Shown one piece after another: positions 28,603 through 38,665 of a stretch of 64,000 nucleotides of DNA. The notes beneath the pieces are model-generated. The model was not told the DNA's origin and did no database searches. It was given only the letters and a program-made list of their open reading frames with translations. Where the stretch lies: assembly GCA_000314955.1 (NCBI GenBank), contig BAEM01000045.1, positions 23,543 to 87,542 of the forward strand. The letters are read 5' to 3'. The position numbers and the translations under genes are program-made. The number at the start of each line of letters is the position of its first letter. The first letter of the stretch is position 1. The stretch comes from Paraglaciecola chathamensis S18K6. Lineage in GTDB: Bacteria > Pseudomonadota > Gammaproteobacteria > Enterobacterales > Alteromonadaceae.

Positions 28603-28626
28603 TTGTTAACAACATTTTGTTAACAA
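28603..28626. promoter_or_regulatory. Tandem TTGTTAACAA operators upstream of the GH2 gene
   Basis: Two perfect copies (28603-28612 and 28617-28626) with centres 14 bases apart, 53-76 bases upstream of the probable original GH2 start. They are identical to the site in front of the GH50 gene, so the two agar genes are probably controlled by one regulator. Confidence 0.65.
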
Positions 28627-28724
28627 TACCTTATTAGCAATATTAAGTTGCGATAATCCTATTTAGTTTAATAACTAGCAGGCTAACGAAAATCCGTTTG
28701 TATGTTGAACAGCTGCGCCCAACG

Positions 28725-30317
28725 CTAGGCAGAATATTGCATACGTAGAAACTCATCAAAGCTGTGGTGCTCATGCGCTTCTATTTGGTCTTGCTGAATC
28801 AACGACTCCACCGCGGCTAAATGAAGTTCAGCTTCCAAGTCGTTGTCGTTATCTTGAGCGAGAAAGTATTGCTGATGGCGCTTAGCCCTTGTCAGCATTG
28901 ACGCTACGAATTCTTCACCCTCTTGGGTTTCTTGCATGAGCTTGGCTGATGGCGTTAATGCGCTGTTTTCAACTTTACTCATCTGAGCATCTAGAGCGTA
29001 TTGGTAGCTGTGCGCGGTAACGGCCGGGTTCATGCTGTTTTGATGGGCGCTATCAAGCTGTGCAGCAAAAGATTTCATTTCAGCCAATAGTTGCTTTGCA
29101 ACAAGCTTCAAGCCTAACGACTGGCCGTTTTTCAGTAGCTGCAGAGCAGGGTTACGCCCCTCTAGTGCTACTCGCTGCTGATTATGTTTGATTTCAGCGC
29201 ACTCCTCACTGGATAACACTGGGCTATCAGCCATCAAGCAATACAGCAAAAAGGTGTCTAAAAAGCGAATTTGTTCGGCATCGATCCCCACTGGTAGCAA
29301 TGGGTTGGTATCGAGTATTCGTACTTCAATGTATTCAACCCCTCTATTTTTGAGCGCTTGACTAGGCGTTTCAGTGCCTTTTGTTACTCGTTTTGGGCGA
29401 ATTTCGCTGTAGTATTCATTCTCAATTTGCAGAATATTGCTATTTAGTTGACGGTAGCGACCGTTCACCTTTATGCCAATCTGTTCGTAGCCTGGGTAGC
29501 GGGTTTCAATGGCGCGATTCAGGTCATGAAGGTAACTGGGTAAATCATCATAGCGAATGTGCAAATCACGCTGAGCTTTACTTTGGTACCCCAAATCACT
29601 CATTCGCAGCGAGGTGGCATAAGGTAGCCCCAAGCTGTTGTTATAACGTGCTAAGTTGTGAGCGTTTTGTCCGTTTTTCTCAAGAAAGCTTTTATCTAAG
29701 CTTGGCGACGCACCAAATAGGTAAATAAGTAACCACCCGTGGCGGCGAAAATTACGAATGAGATCAAAGTAGCGGTTTGATTTAAAGGTGGCCAAATCCC
29801 CTGTATCCCCGCAGCTTCTCTGATGCTCAACCCAAAACGCGTCAGGCATAGAAAAATTGTAATGAATGCCCGCAATAGATTGCATAGTCCGTCCGTAACG
29901 ATTCCCTAGCCCTTGACGATAAGCATGTTTCATTTGCCCGATATTGGAGCTGCCATACTCGGCAATAGGAATACTCTCACCCCCTGATAATCGACACGGC
30001 ATGCTGGCGGGCCATAGGTATTCATCATCAAGCTGACGCACAGTGAATGCATGTAAACTGCTTAAGTAATCTATGCAGCCTTCCAGGTTCTGAAATACCG
30101 GCGTGATAAATTCAAGCAAGGCCTCTGAATAATCCGTGGTAATACAAGGGTGCGTTAGGGGAGAGCCTAACGCTTTAGGATGCTTTGACTGTGCAATGGT
30201 TGCGCTGGGCGTGACTCTCAACCCTTCTTTTTCGATTCCACGTTGTATTTGCGTAAGCAAAGAGAGGTTTTCTGGCGCTAGTAGGCACTGCCAACGAGAG
30301 TGAGACAAATCAGTCAA
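28725..30317 (-). CDS. gshA: Glutamate-cysteine ligase
   Basis: First enzyme of glutathione synthesis, joining glutamate and cysteine with ATP. It is of the gammaproteobacterial GshA type: IQRGIEKEGLRV near the start, PLTHPCITTDYSEALLEFITPV, SIAGIHYNFSMPDAFW, the long central domain with YIEVRILDTNPLLPVGID and QIRFLDTFLLYCL. The open frame reaches up to a GTG at 30404, but the first 29 residues are unlike any GshA. A TTG at 30317 with GGAAG six bases upstream gives 530 residues (E. coli 518), so I prefer it; the exact start is unsure. It lies downstream of frmA and fghA on the same strand, whose reactions use glutathione. Confidence 0.92.
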   Translation of the reverse strand: MTDLSHSRWQCLLAPENLSLLTQIQRGIEKEGLRVTPSATIAQSKHPKALGSPLTHPCITTDYSEALLEFITPVFQNLEGCIDYLSSLHAFTVRQLDDEYLWPASMPCRLSGGESIPIAEYGSSNIGQMKHAYRQGLGNRYGRTMQSIAGIHYNFSMPDAFWVEHQRSCGDTGDLATFKSNRYFDLIRNFRRHGWLLIYLFGASPSLDKSFLEKNGQNAHNLARYNNSLGLPYATSLRMSDLGYQSKAQRDLHIRYDDLPSYLHDLNRAIETRYPGYEQIGIKVNGRYRQLNSNILQIENEYYSEIRPKRVTKGTETPSQALKNRGVEYIEVRILDTNPLLPVGIDAEQIRFLDTFLLYCLMADSPVLSSEECAEIKHNQQRVALEGRNPALQLLKNGQSLGLKLVAKQLLAEMKSFAAQLDSAHQNSMNPAVTAHSYQYALDAQMSKVENSALTPSAKLMQETQEGEEFVASMLTRAKRHQQYFLAQDNDNDLEAELHLAAVESLIQQDQIEAHEHHSFDEFLRMQYSA

Positions 30318-30456
30318 AACATTCTTCCATCTGTATGAATTAATCAAAAACGGCAAAAGTAAGTAAGCAGGTAAACTTGTGTAAAGGTAAGCGCAAGCGC
30401 TCACCTTCTTTGGTACTGAACCAACAAGGATAACTGCGAGAGAATTGGCTTTGGGC

Positions 30457-31299
30457 TTACGCCTTGTTCAAATGCTCAGCGTGAAAGCGTAAATGCCCTT
30501 CGATAAAACTACTGATAAAGTAGTAACTGTGATCGTAGCCTTCATGCAAATTCAGCGCTAAGGGATAACCGCTAGTATTTGCAGCACTTTGCAACGCTTC
30601 GGGCTTCAACTGCTCAGTTAGGAAATCATCAGACGCCCCTTGGTCAACCAAAGCAGGTACAAACTGAGTGGCTGCGCGCATGAGCTCACTAGCATCGTAT
30701 TCACGCCATGTCGCTCTGTCTTTACCCAAATAAGCGCTAAACGCTTTTTCACCCCAAGGGCAGTTCAGTGGATTGCTGATCGGGCTAAATGCCGACACAG
30801 ATGTGTAACGAGCTGGGTTACGCAGTGCAATAGTAAGCGCTCCATGGCCCCCCATTGAATGACCGGAAATGGCACGTTTATCCGATACAGGAAATGTCGC
30901 TTCAATTAGCTGTGGCAACTCATTTACCACATAATCATACATTTGGTAATGGCGATCCCAAGGGGCCTGAGTCGCATTCACGTAAAAACCTGCACCTTTG
31001 CCTAAGTCGTAGCCTTCGTCGTCTGCTACGTCGTCTCCGCGAGGGCTGGTATCAGGGGCGACAATCGCGATGCCTAGTTCAGCCGCAATGCGCTGTGCAC
31101 CGGCTTTTTGCATGAAGTTTTCATCGGTGCAGGTCAAGCCTGACAACCAGTACAAAACGGGTACTTTACTACCGCTTGAGATTTGCGGCGGTAAATAAAT
31201 CGCGAAGCGCATAGTGCAATTAAGCGTTTTTGATTGGTGACTATATTGTTTATGCCAACCAGCAAAACTTTTGTTTACAGAGAGATTTTCAATTGTCAT
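30457..31299 (-). CDS. fghA: S-formylglutathione hydrolase
   Basis: Alpha/beta-hydrolase that releases formate and glutathione from S-formylglutathione, the second step of glutathione-dependent formaldehyde removal. The nucleophile serine is in [13 protein letters not shown] (near residue 147), the segment [22 protein letters not shown] is diagnostic for esterase D, and the C-terminal [21 protein letters not shown] carries the catalytic histidine. Length 280 is typical. It follows frmA by 113 bases on the same strand. Confidence 0.96.
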   Translation of the reverse strand: MTIENLSVNKSFAGWHKQYSHQSKTLNCTMRFAIYLPPQISSGSKVPVLYWLSGLTCTDENFMQKAGAQRIAAELGIAIVAPDTSPRGDDVADDEGYDLGKGAGFYVNATQAPWDRHYQMYDYVVNELPQLIEATFPVSDKRAISGHSMGGHGALTIALRNPARYTSVSAFSPISNPLNCPWGEKAFSAYLGKDRATWREYDASELMRAATQFVPALVDQGASDDFLTEQLKPEALQSAANTSGYPLALNLHEGYDHSYYFISSFIEGHLRFHAEHLNKA

Positions 31300-31412
31300 A
31301 TGCTCACCTAAAACTCATCTAGAAGCCGTTATGGCTTTATTGTTCTATCGTTAAAACAGCGAAAAGAATGACTGCTTGCCCAAGGGCAAACAGTCATAGA
31401 GAAGATGTACGT

Positions 31413-32555
<1,143 letters not shown>

Positions 32556-32707
32556 TTAATTAACTCGTTACGTTATTTGTGTTTAATTACATATATTTAA
32601 ATTGCAAAACCTTGGCTATTTCAGCGACGTTCGTATCCTTTTACACAGCGGATTTAAACCGCAAACAAGGCCGAATAGCTTCGAAAAATACCTGACCGCA
32701 ATGACGC

Positions 32708-33034
32708 TTAATGGCTATGGCCTTGCGACAAATTGATCATCGCCACTCCAATGGCGACAAAGGCCATACCAAACCAAGTCGTTAAGTCTAGGTGTTGGCG
32801 GTAAATAACCGTCGACAATAACGTTACGGTCACTATCGCTAAGCCCGCCCACAGTGCATGCACTATGCCGATAGGCATGCCTTTCATTGCTTGTCCTAAA
32901 AAGACAAAAGCTGCCAAATGCCCCATTAACACCAAGGCGCTAGGGATAACTTTGGTAAAGCCATTTGTCTCTTTTAACGCCACGTGAGACATAGCTTCTG
33001 CAACCACACCTAGTATTAAAAATAACCAACTCAT
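32708..33034 (-). CDS. Small multidrug resistance (SMR) family efflux protein, SugE/Gdx-like
   Basis: A 108-residue four-helix membrane protein starting MSWLFLILGVVAEAMSHVAL, with the SMR essential glutamate at residue 13, and the later helix HALWAGLAIVTVTLLSTVIY. The HALW/WAGL helix pattern is found in both SugE (guanidinium export) and QacE-like pumps; I cannot separate them by eye. The frame extends upstream to 33151, but the ATG at 33034 has GGGAA upstream and gives the family length. It is divergent from a LysR gene 119 bases away. Confidence 0.85.
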   Translation of the reverse strand: MSWLFLILGVVAEAMSHVALKETNGFTKVIPSALVLMGHLAAFVFLGQAMKGMPIGIVHALWAGLAIVTVTLLSTVIYRQHLDLTTWFGMAFVAIGVAMINLSQGHSH

Positions 33035-33153
33035 GTTTGTTTCCCATATTGTGCTTGAACGCGCTGCGTTATCGATGCAGAGCATTATATTTATTTCCTG
33101 TGAAATGATAATATACTGTTTATGCAAATTACTTTTACTCACAGGTAACAATA

Positions 33154-34020
33154 ATGCAATGGGAAGGGATCAACGAATTCGTTTACGTGGCTGAAACTGA
33201 AAGTTTCACTCAAGCATCAAAAAACTTGGCGATTTCTACCGCCCAAGTCAGTCGCCAAATTAGCGCACTTGAAACACGGCTTAATGTGAAACTGTTTTAT
33301 CGCACCACGCGCAAAGTGTCCTTGACCGAAGAAGGCCGCCTTTTTTATCAACATTGTCGTAGCGTGCTTGACGGCCTTGAAGCTGCAGAACGGGCTATCA
33401 CCAATTTACAATCTAAGCCCCAAGGTACGATCCGCCTCACCGCCCCCGTGACCTATGGTGAGCAACAAATTCTGCCCTTAGTGAATGATTTTATGCAGCT
33501 TTATCCTGACGTAGAGGTGTCGGCATATTTAAGTAACCAGAAAATAGACTTAGTAGAGCAAGGGTACGATCTGGCCATTCGCTTAGGTAAATTAAGCGAC
33601 TCATCTATGATGGCGAAAAAGCTCGCAACCCGCACCAACTCAGTTTGTGCCTCTCCTGAGTATTTGGCCAAATACGGCTTTCCTCACTCTTTATCTGAGC
33701 TAAATAAACACAGTTGTTTGCTGGGCACATTGGATTACTGGCACTTTCGAGACGAGAACAAAGAGCGAAATATCCGCGTGAAAGGCAGGCTAAGGTACAA
33801 CAGTGGGTTTAGCTTGGTTGATGCCGCGCTCAAAGGGTTAGGCATAGTGCAACTGCCAGATTATTACGTACAAGAACACATCGAAAGTGGCGCATTAGTG
33901 AGCCTGCTTGATAACTACCGTGAATCTGAAGAAGGTATTTGGGCGATATATCCGCGCAACCGGCATTTATCGCCCAAAATTCGTTCGCTAGTTGATTACT
34001 TAGCTGAGCATTTGGTTTAG
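33154..34020 (+). CDS. LysR-family transcriptional regulator
   Basis: A 288-residue LysR protein of the large group that includes AaeR- and DsdC-neighbouring regulators. The helix-turn-helix covers FVYVAETESFTQASKNLAIS and TAQVSRQISALETRLNVKLF (residues 8-47), then TTRKVSLTEEGRLFYQHC. The effector domain opens PQGTIRLTAPVTYGEQQILP. It is divergent from the SMR efflux gene and the most likely regulator of it. A VOC-protein gene follows 70 bases downstream. Confidence 0.9.
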   Translation: MQWEGINEFVYVAETESFTQASKNLAISTAQVSRQISALETRLNVKLFYRTTRKVSLTEEGRLFYQHCRSVLDGLEAAERAITNLQSKPQGTIRLTAPVTYGEQQILPLVNDFMQLYPDVEVSAYLSNQKIDLVEQGYDLAIRLGKLSDSSMMAKKLATRTNSVCASPEYLAKYGFPHSLSELNKHSCLLGTLDYWHFRDENKERNIRVKGRLRYNSGFSLVDAALKGLGIVQLPDYYVQEHIESGALVSLLDNYRESEEGIWAIYPRNRHLSPKIRSLVDYLAEHLV

Positions 34021-34090
34021 GCGCTGTATTTTGCACGCGGCGCGCTTTGGTGCTAGCGTCAATATAAGAGCAAACGATAAGGAGAACACC

Positions 34091-34462
34091 ATGGAGCTCG
34101 GCGCATTTTCACTTAGTTTAGCGGTCAAAGATATTCAGGCATCAAAAGACTTCTACCAGAAGTTTGGCTTTACAGTGGTAGGGGGCGATCAGCAACAAGG
34201 TTGGCTGATCATGAGAAATAGCAGCCAGACCATTGGTTTGTTTCAAGGTATGTTTGAAAAAAACATGCTGACATTCAATCCAGGTTGGGACAACCAGGGT
34301 AATCCCACACAAACCTTCACTGATGTGCGAAGCATTCAGCACGCATTAAAAGAACAAGGCGTTGATTTTATAAGTGAAGTTGATGAAAACACTAGCGGCC
34401 CAGGCAGTTTCATGCTGATGGATCCTGACGGTAACCCGATTTTGGTCGATCAGCACAGATAA
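34091..34462 (+). CDS. VOC-superfamily (glyoxalase-like) protein
   Basis: A 123-residue protein with a single VOC domain: FSLSLAVKDIQASKDFYQKFGF at residues 6-27, WLIMRNSSQTIGLFQG, and the closing GPGSFMLMDPDGNPILVDQH. The last motif (DPDGNxI) is typical of fosfomycin/bleomycin-resistance-like and glyoxalase-like relatives. I start at ATG 34091, which has AAGGAG upstream; the frame extends to 34031 without support. Substrate unknown. Probably cotranscribed with the LysR gene. Confidence 0.85.
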   Translation: MELGAFSLSLAVKDIQASKDFYQKFGFTVVGGDQQQGWLIMRNSSQTIGLFQGMFEKNMLTFNPGWDNQGNPTQTFTDVRSIQHALKEQGVDFISEVDENTSGPGSFMLMDPDGNPILVDQHR

Positions 34463-34643
34463 AAGAACATGCAGATTATGCTGATAATTCCTTGAAAAAT
34501 ATAGAAACACAACCCATTGGACTTTACAGATCACATTGAAAATACTTGCACGACTAGGATGAATTCGTAGCCGTGCAAAATTGGATACATCCTTGGGTCT
34601 GTTAACGACGAATCTTTTCAAAAATCAACAATAGTGAGCAACA

Positions 34644-36275
34644 ATGAAAAGCAAACTGATAAAAATTGCCATATGGTCAGCGGTGGTCATTCTACTTCTG
34701 AGTTTATTATGGCTACCCACACTTTGGCTGTTTTTCATTCTTATCCCTATCGTTGCACTGGGTTATTACGACTACCATCAAACTCGGCACAGTATCTTAC
34801 GTAACTTCCCAGTGATCGGGCATGGCCGCTGGATTATGGAGCGTATTCGCCCATTTGTACGTCAGTATTTCTTCGAATCCGAAACCGATGGTACTCCCAT
34901 TCCACGCATGTTCCGCTCACTGATATATCAGCGTGCCAAAGCCAGTTTAGACTCAAACCCTTATGGTACGAAATTCGATACCCAAAGAGTAGGTTATGAA
35001 TGGATTGGTCATTCGATGGCAGCCAAACATCATGACAGTAAACACCCCGCCCCTCGCATTACCGTGGGCGGGCCAGATTGCACTCAGCCCTACGAAGCCA
35101 GTTTTTTTAATATTTCAGCGATGAGCTTTGGCGCCCTAAGTGATAACGCTATTCGCGCGCTGAATAAAGGCGCTGCTATCGGTGGTTTTTATCATAATAC
35201 CGGTGAAGGTGGCGTAAGTGATTACCACTTAGAAAACGGTGGTGATATTGTTTGGCAAATTGGCACTGGCTATTTTGGTTGTCGTGATAAAGACGGTAAT
35301 TTTGCCCCAGAGGCATTTCAAAAAGTTGCCCAAAAAGACGTGGTCAAGATGATCGAAATCAAGCTCAGTCAAGGGGCGAAACCAGGCCATGGCGGTTTAT
35401 TACCTGCTGATAAAAATACTAACGAGATTGCCAGAATTCGGCTTGTTGAACCCGGCACACAAGTCGATTCGCCGCCGTCGCATAGCGCTTTTGATACTCC
35501 TATTGAAATGATGCACTTTGTTAAGCAACTACGGGAGCTATCTGGCGGCAAACCAGTAGGCTTTAAACTGTGCATTGGTCGTGCAAGCGAGTTTGTTGCT
35601 GTGTGTAAAGCCATGGTTGAAACCGGTATCAAGCCTGATTTTATCACCGTTGATGGCGGTGAGGGTGGCACAGGCGCCGCTCCACTCGAGTTTTCAAACT
35701 CTGTGGGTATGCCTCTTCGTGAAGCGCTTTCCTTTGTGTGCGATATACTGGTTGGTTTTGATCTTAAAAAAGACATTCGAGTAATCGCCAGCGGTAAAAC
35801 CTTCAGTGGCTTCCATTTAGTGAAGAACCTCGCGCTAGGCGCAGATATGTGTAATAGCGCCAGAGGCATGATGATAGCGTTAGGGTGCGTGCAAACATTA
35901 GAATGTAACACCAACAAGTGCCCTACTGGAGTGGCTACTCAAGATCCAAAATTAGCCAGAGGTTTAGTGGTGCCAGATAAAGCCGAACGGGTGGCACGCT
36001 ACCACAAGGCAACGGTGAATTCAGCACTAGAAATTATTGCCTCCGCGGGCCTGCGTAGCACAGAAGATCTTAACCGCTCGCATATTTTCCGCCGTGTCAG
36101 TCAAACCGAAGTTCGCCGTTTTGACGAGATATACCAAAGCCCCACACCCGGCAGCTTTTTTGATGATGAAAAACCCACTAAGTTCGCCCAAGCGCTTGAA
36201 GAGTCATGCCCAGACAGTTTTTATCCAAAACACTATATGGCTGAAACGAATGAGGGCTTAAAAGAAGTGAGCTAA
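34644..36275 (+). CDS. Membrane-anchored FMN-binding glutamate-synthase-domain protein
   Basis: A 543-residue protein with two N-terminal membrane helices (about residues 7-45), then a complete GltB-type FMN barrel. Marker segments are FNISAMSFGALSDNAIRALN, the KPGHGGLLPADK loop, FITVDGGEGGTGAAP and the iron-sulphur cysteine group CNTNKCPTGVATQDP. It lacks the glutaminase domain and the C-terminal glucan-like helix of true glutamate synthase. Such stand-alone proteins are common in marine bacteria but their reaction is not established, so a name of glutamate synthase would overstate the case. A hairpin terminator follows. Confidence 0.88.
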   Translation: MKSKLIKIAIWSAVVILLLSLLWLPTLWLFFILIPIVALGYYDYHQTRHSILRNFPVIGHGRWIMERIRPFVRQYFFESETDGTPIPRMFRSLIYQRAKASLDSNPYGTKFDTQRVGYEWIGHSMAAKHHDSKHPAPRITVGGPDCTQPYEASFFNISAMSFGALSDNAIRALNKGAAIGGFYHNTGEGGVSDYHLENGGDIVWQIGTGYFGCRDKDGNFAPEAFQKVAQKDVVKMIEIKLSQGAKPGHGGLLPADKNTNEIARIRLVEPGTQVDSPPSHSAFDTPIEMMHFVKQLRELSGGKPVGFKLCIGRASEFVAVCKAMVETGIKPDFITVDGGEGGTGAAPLEFSNSVGMPLREALSFVCDILVGFDLKKDIRVIASGKTFSGFHLVKNLALGADMCNSARGMMIALGCVQTLECNTNKCPTGVATQDPKLARGLVVPDKAERVARYHKATVNSALEIIASAGLRSTEDLNRSHIFRRVSQTEVRRFDEIYQSPTPGSFFDDEKPTKFAQALEESCPDSFYPKHYMAETNEGLKEVS

Positions 36276-36315
36276 TCTTCAATGGCTCTAACACGAAGCT
36301 ATTATTAAGCCATCA

Positions 36316-36350
36316 AAGGCGCTTAGGTTTACCTACAGCGCCTTTTTTGT
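36316..36350. terminator. Terminator after the glutamate-synthase-domain gene
   Basis: AAGGCGCT (36316-36323) and AGCGCCTT (36337-36344) pair perfectly and are followed by six T residues. The structure overlaps the last codons of the convergent exporter gene; on that strand the matching T-run is short. Confidence 0.8.
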
Positions 36351-37559
36351 GGGCATAACGACATTGGCGAAAATAAGCCCTGCAATCAGCGACATGAAAA
36401 TCAAAAAGGTTTCTTGCCCTATATGTTCGGCCTGCACAAAATCCTGACCAGATACAAAAGAATTCAAGCCGATATATGTTTTTGAGCCGGGCACGAGAAC
36501 AATTAAGCCTTGCATACTCACCAGTGATGCAGGTGCATGAGCAATTCGGGTGAATAAATTAGCGTAAATACCAAGGGCAAAAGCGCCAACGAAGGTACTC
36601 AAGCCTTGATCAATATAACTTGCACTCCATACTGTCGCGCCATAAGCAATAAAGCCTGACAGTAACGCCCAAGGGATGTGCTTAAATCGTGTTCTGAATA
36701 TAACCACCAACGCCAAGCACAACATTAAAATAGCAAACCAGCGCGACCATTCTGGTAAAGAGGTTGCCACCTGAGACTCGTTTGGGCCGAATAAACCAAA
36801 GCCGATACTGATCCCCAAAAACGCGCCGAAGTACAATTTAAACAACTGCATCACGGCGTCCATGACTCGCGCGGTGCCGGAAACCAAATTGCGCGTCGAT
36901 AATTCGGCTAAGCCCATAGTTAAGGCTAACCCAGGTACAAGAATGATTACCGATGAAAGCACCACCAGCGGAATATTGATCCCATGATCAAAGTAAAAAC
37001 TAATCGCACAGGCAATAAGGCCTGCCACTAATGAAGCCGCAGGCTCTAACATGAGCGTGACCCGGCGAGATATTTGTGACCATAGCACTAAAAAGTACAC
37101 CACGAGGCCAATCAAGGAGGTCCACAATATTTCTTGCCAACTCGCCCCCATCAACATGGCAAATGCCCCGGTGGCACCGCAAAACCCTAACCCTGTTAAG
37201 ACCTTGCCATAAGGGCTTGGCATTTGGTTAATCACATCAAGTTGATGGTCCGCTTCTTCTAGCCCAACCTCACCTGCGAGCAATCGCGTCGCCAATTCAT
37301 CAGTTCGCGATAGCGCATTCATGTCGTAGTCGCCCGGTTGCACGCGCACTGAATGGTTGTATTCGTCTTCTCGTCTGTCGCTCCAGATCACGAAGGTCAA
37401 AGCAGTAGGCGTCGCGATAAACGAAGCACGTACGCCAAGGTAGGTAGCTAATTCCGTTAAATAGGCTTCTAAGCGAAATGCAGGTGTACCGTACTTGTGC
37501 AACATAATGCCCAGTTTCACGATAAATTTTCGAATTTGAATAAACTCTGCAGTGTTCAC
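36333..37559 (-). CDS. ThrE-type threonine/serine exporter
   Basis: A 408-residue membrane protein of the ThrE family (formerly DUF1212 plus DUF3815 fused). The N-terminal soluble part has IVKLGIMLHKYGTPAFRLE and ALTFVIWSDRRED, typical of the family, followed by about ten helices with VPGLALTMGLAELSTRNLVSG and, in the second half, MQGLIVLVPGSKTYIGLNSF. Both halves are fused, as in Corynebacterium ThrE; other bacteria split them. Export of small amino acids is the known function, but the substrate here is inferred. Confidence 0.88.
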   Translation of the reverse strand: MNTAEFIQIRKFIVKLGIMLHKYGTPAFRLEAYLTELATYLGVRASFIATPTALTFVIWSDRREDEYNHSVRVQPGDYDMNALSRTDELATRLLAGEVGLEEADHQLDVINQMPSPYGKVLTGLGFCGATGAFAMLMGASWQEILWTSLIGLVVYFLVLWSQISRRVTLMLEPAASLVAGLIACAISFYFDHGINIPLVVLSSVIILVPGLALTMGLAELSTRNLVSGTARVMDAVMQLFKLYFGAFLGISIGFGLFGPNESQVATSLPEWSRWFAILMLCLALVVIFRTRFKHIPWALLSGFIAYGATVWSASYIDQGLSTFVGAFALGIYANLFTRIAHAPASLVSMQGLIVLVPGSKTYIGLNSFVSGQDFVQAEHIGQETFLIFMSLIAGLIFANVVMPTKKAL

Positions 37560-37886
37560 TTAGCGCCCTCCTTTTGATATTTGATAAAATAATGTAAACG
37601 ACATTGAGCCAAAGACCTTGAATTCTCGGCTCAGACTAAATTTTCGCGGATTCTAGTGACAATACCGCTGTTTAACAACGCACATTTTTTACTCAGTCGC
37701 ATTAGCTAAACTAATCCAACTGTGTGAACTGCTGTATAGAGTGTATCGATTGTTTGCCACCTATTGCTGCACTTCAACAGAATAATGAAACTAGCTGGTT
37801 GAATTTAGCCAAATAAGCATCAGCTCTATTGTTAATGAGCAGTTTATGACGCAGTCATCAATTTCACATCACGAGGAGAAAGTAAC
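37560..37886. other. Spacer between divergent ThrE and SDR genes
   Basis: About 330 bases holding the two divergent promoters. It has no open frame worth calling and no clear palindrome. GAGGAG lies just before the SDR start. Confidence 0.5.
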
Positions 37887-38567
37887 ATGGCGAAAGAAAA
37901 AGTCGTACTCATTACCGGTGCTTCCAGCGGTATTGGGGCAATGACCGCGAAGATCCTAGTGCAAAATGGCCACAAAGTGATATTAACAGCCAGAAGAAAG
38001 GAAAAATTAGACGAATTGGTAGATTACTTGGGAGAAGATCACGCCGTAGCAGCCCAAGCAGATGCCACCCAAATTGATGAACTGACGCAAGTTGTGCAAG
38101 TAGGGCTTAAAAAGTTCGGCCGCTTAGACGTCGCATTTGCCAATGCAGGTATGGGAGTTTCCAGTGCTGGTGTCGAAAAAGGTGAGCCTGAACAGTGGGA
38201 TAAAATGATCCAGATAAACATAAATGCCCTTCTTTACACCGCTAAAGTGACTTTACCCTATCTGCGCGAATCTGTTGGTCAGTTTATTATCACCAGTTCA
38301 GCTGCTGGGCGTCGACCTATCAAAGGCTCAGTTTACGGTGCAACCAAATGGTTCGCTTATGGCTTTGGTCAAAACCTAGTAGAAGAAATGGAAGAATGGG
38401 GCGGGCGCTGCACGACGATCGCTCCTGGTATGGTCAACACCCCTTTCTTTGATGAAGCTAAGCCAGATAAGCTCTCTCCTGTGGACGTAGCTGATGCAGT
38501 ACTGTTTGCTGTTGAAGCAGATCAACGAAATAGCGTACGGGAAATATTTTTAATGCCTACGAATTAA
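37887..38567 (+). CDS. Short-chain dehydrogenase/reductase (SDR)
   Basis: A 226-residue classical SDR of the NADP type. The cofactor loop is LITGASSGIG (residues 7-16), followed by ARRKEKLDEL (basic residue for NADP), the NAG motif FANAGMG, and catalytic Ser/Tyr/Lys in IITSSAAGRRPIKGSVYGATKW. The C-terminal PGMVNTPFFDEAKPDKLSPVDVADAV is typical of the YdfG-like group. The substrate is not known. The ATG has GGAG upstream. The cytochrome-Vgb gene follows 98 bases on. Confidence 0.9.
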   Translation: MAKEKVVLITGASSGIGAMTAKILVQNGHKVILTARRKEKLDELVDYLGEDHAVAAQADATQIDELTQVVQVGLKKFGRLDVAFANAGMGVSSAGVEKGEPEQWDKMIQININALLYTAKVTLPYLRESVGQFIITSSAAGRRPIKGSVYGATKWFAYGFGQNLVEEMEEWGGRCTTIAPGMVNTPFFDEAKPDKLSPVDVADAVLFAVEADQRNSVREIFLMPTN

Positions 38568-38665
38568 TGTAGGCTTAAAACAGGTTAATAAACAACCATC
38601 TGTGAGGGGGCATTCACCCATTTAATGCGTCAATGTGATTATGTATTTTTCAGTTAGGAGGAAGC

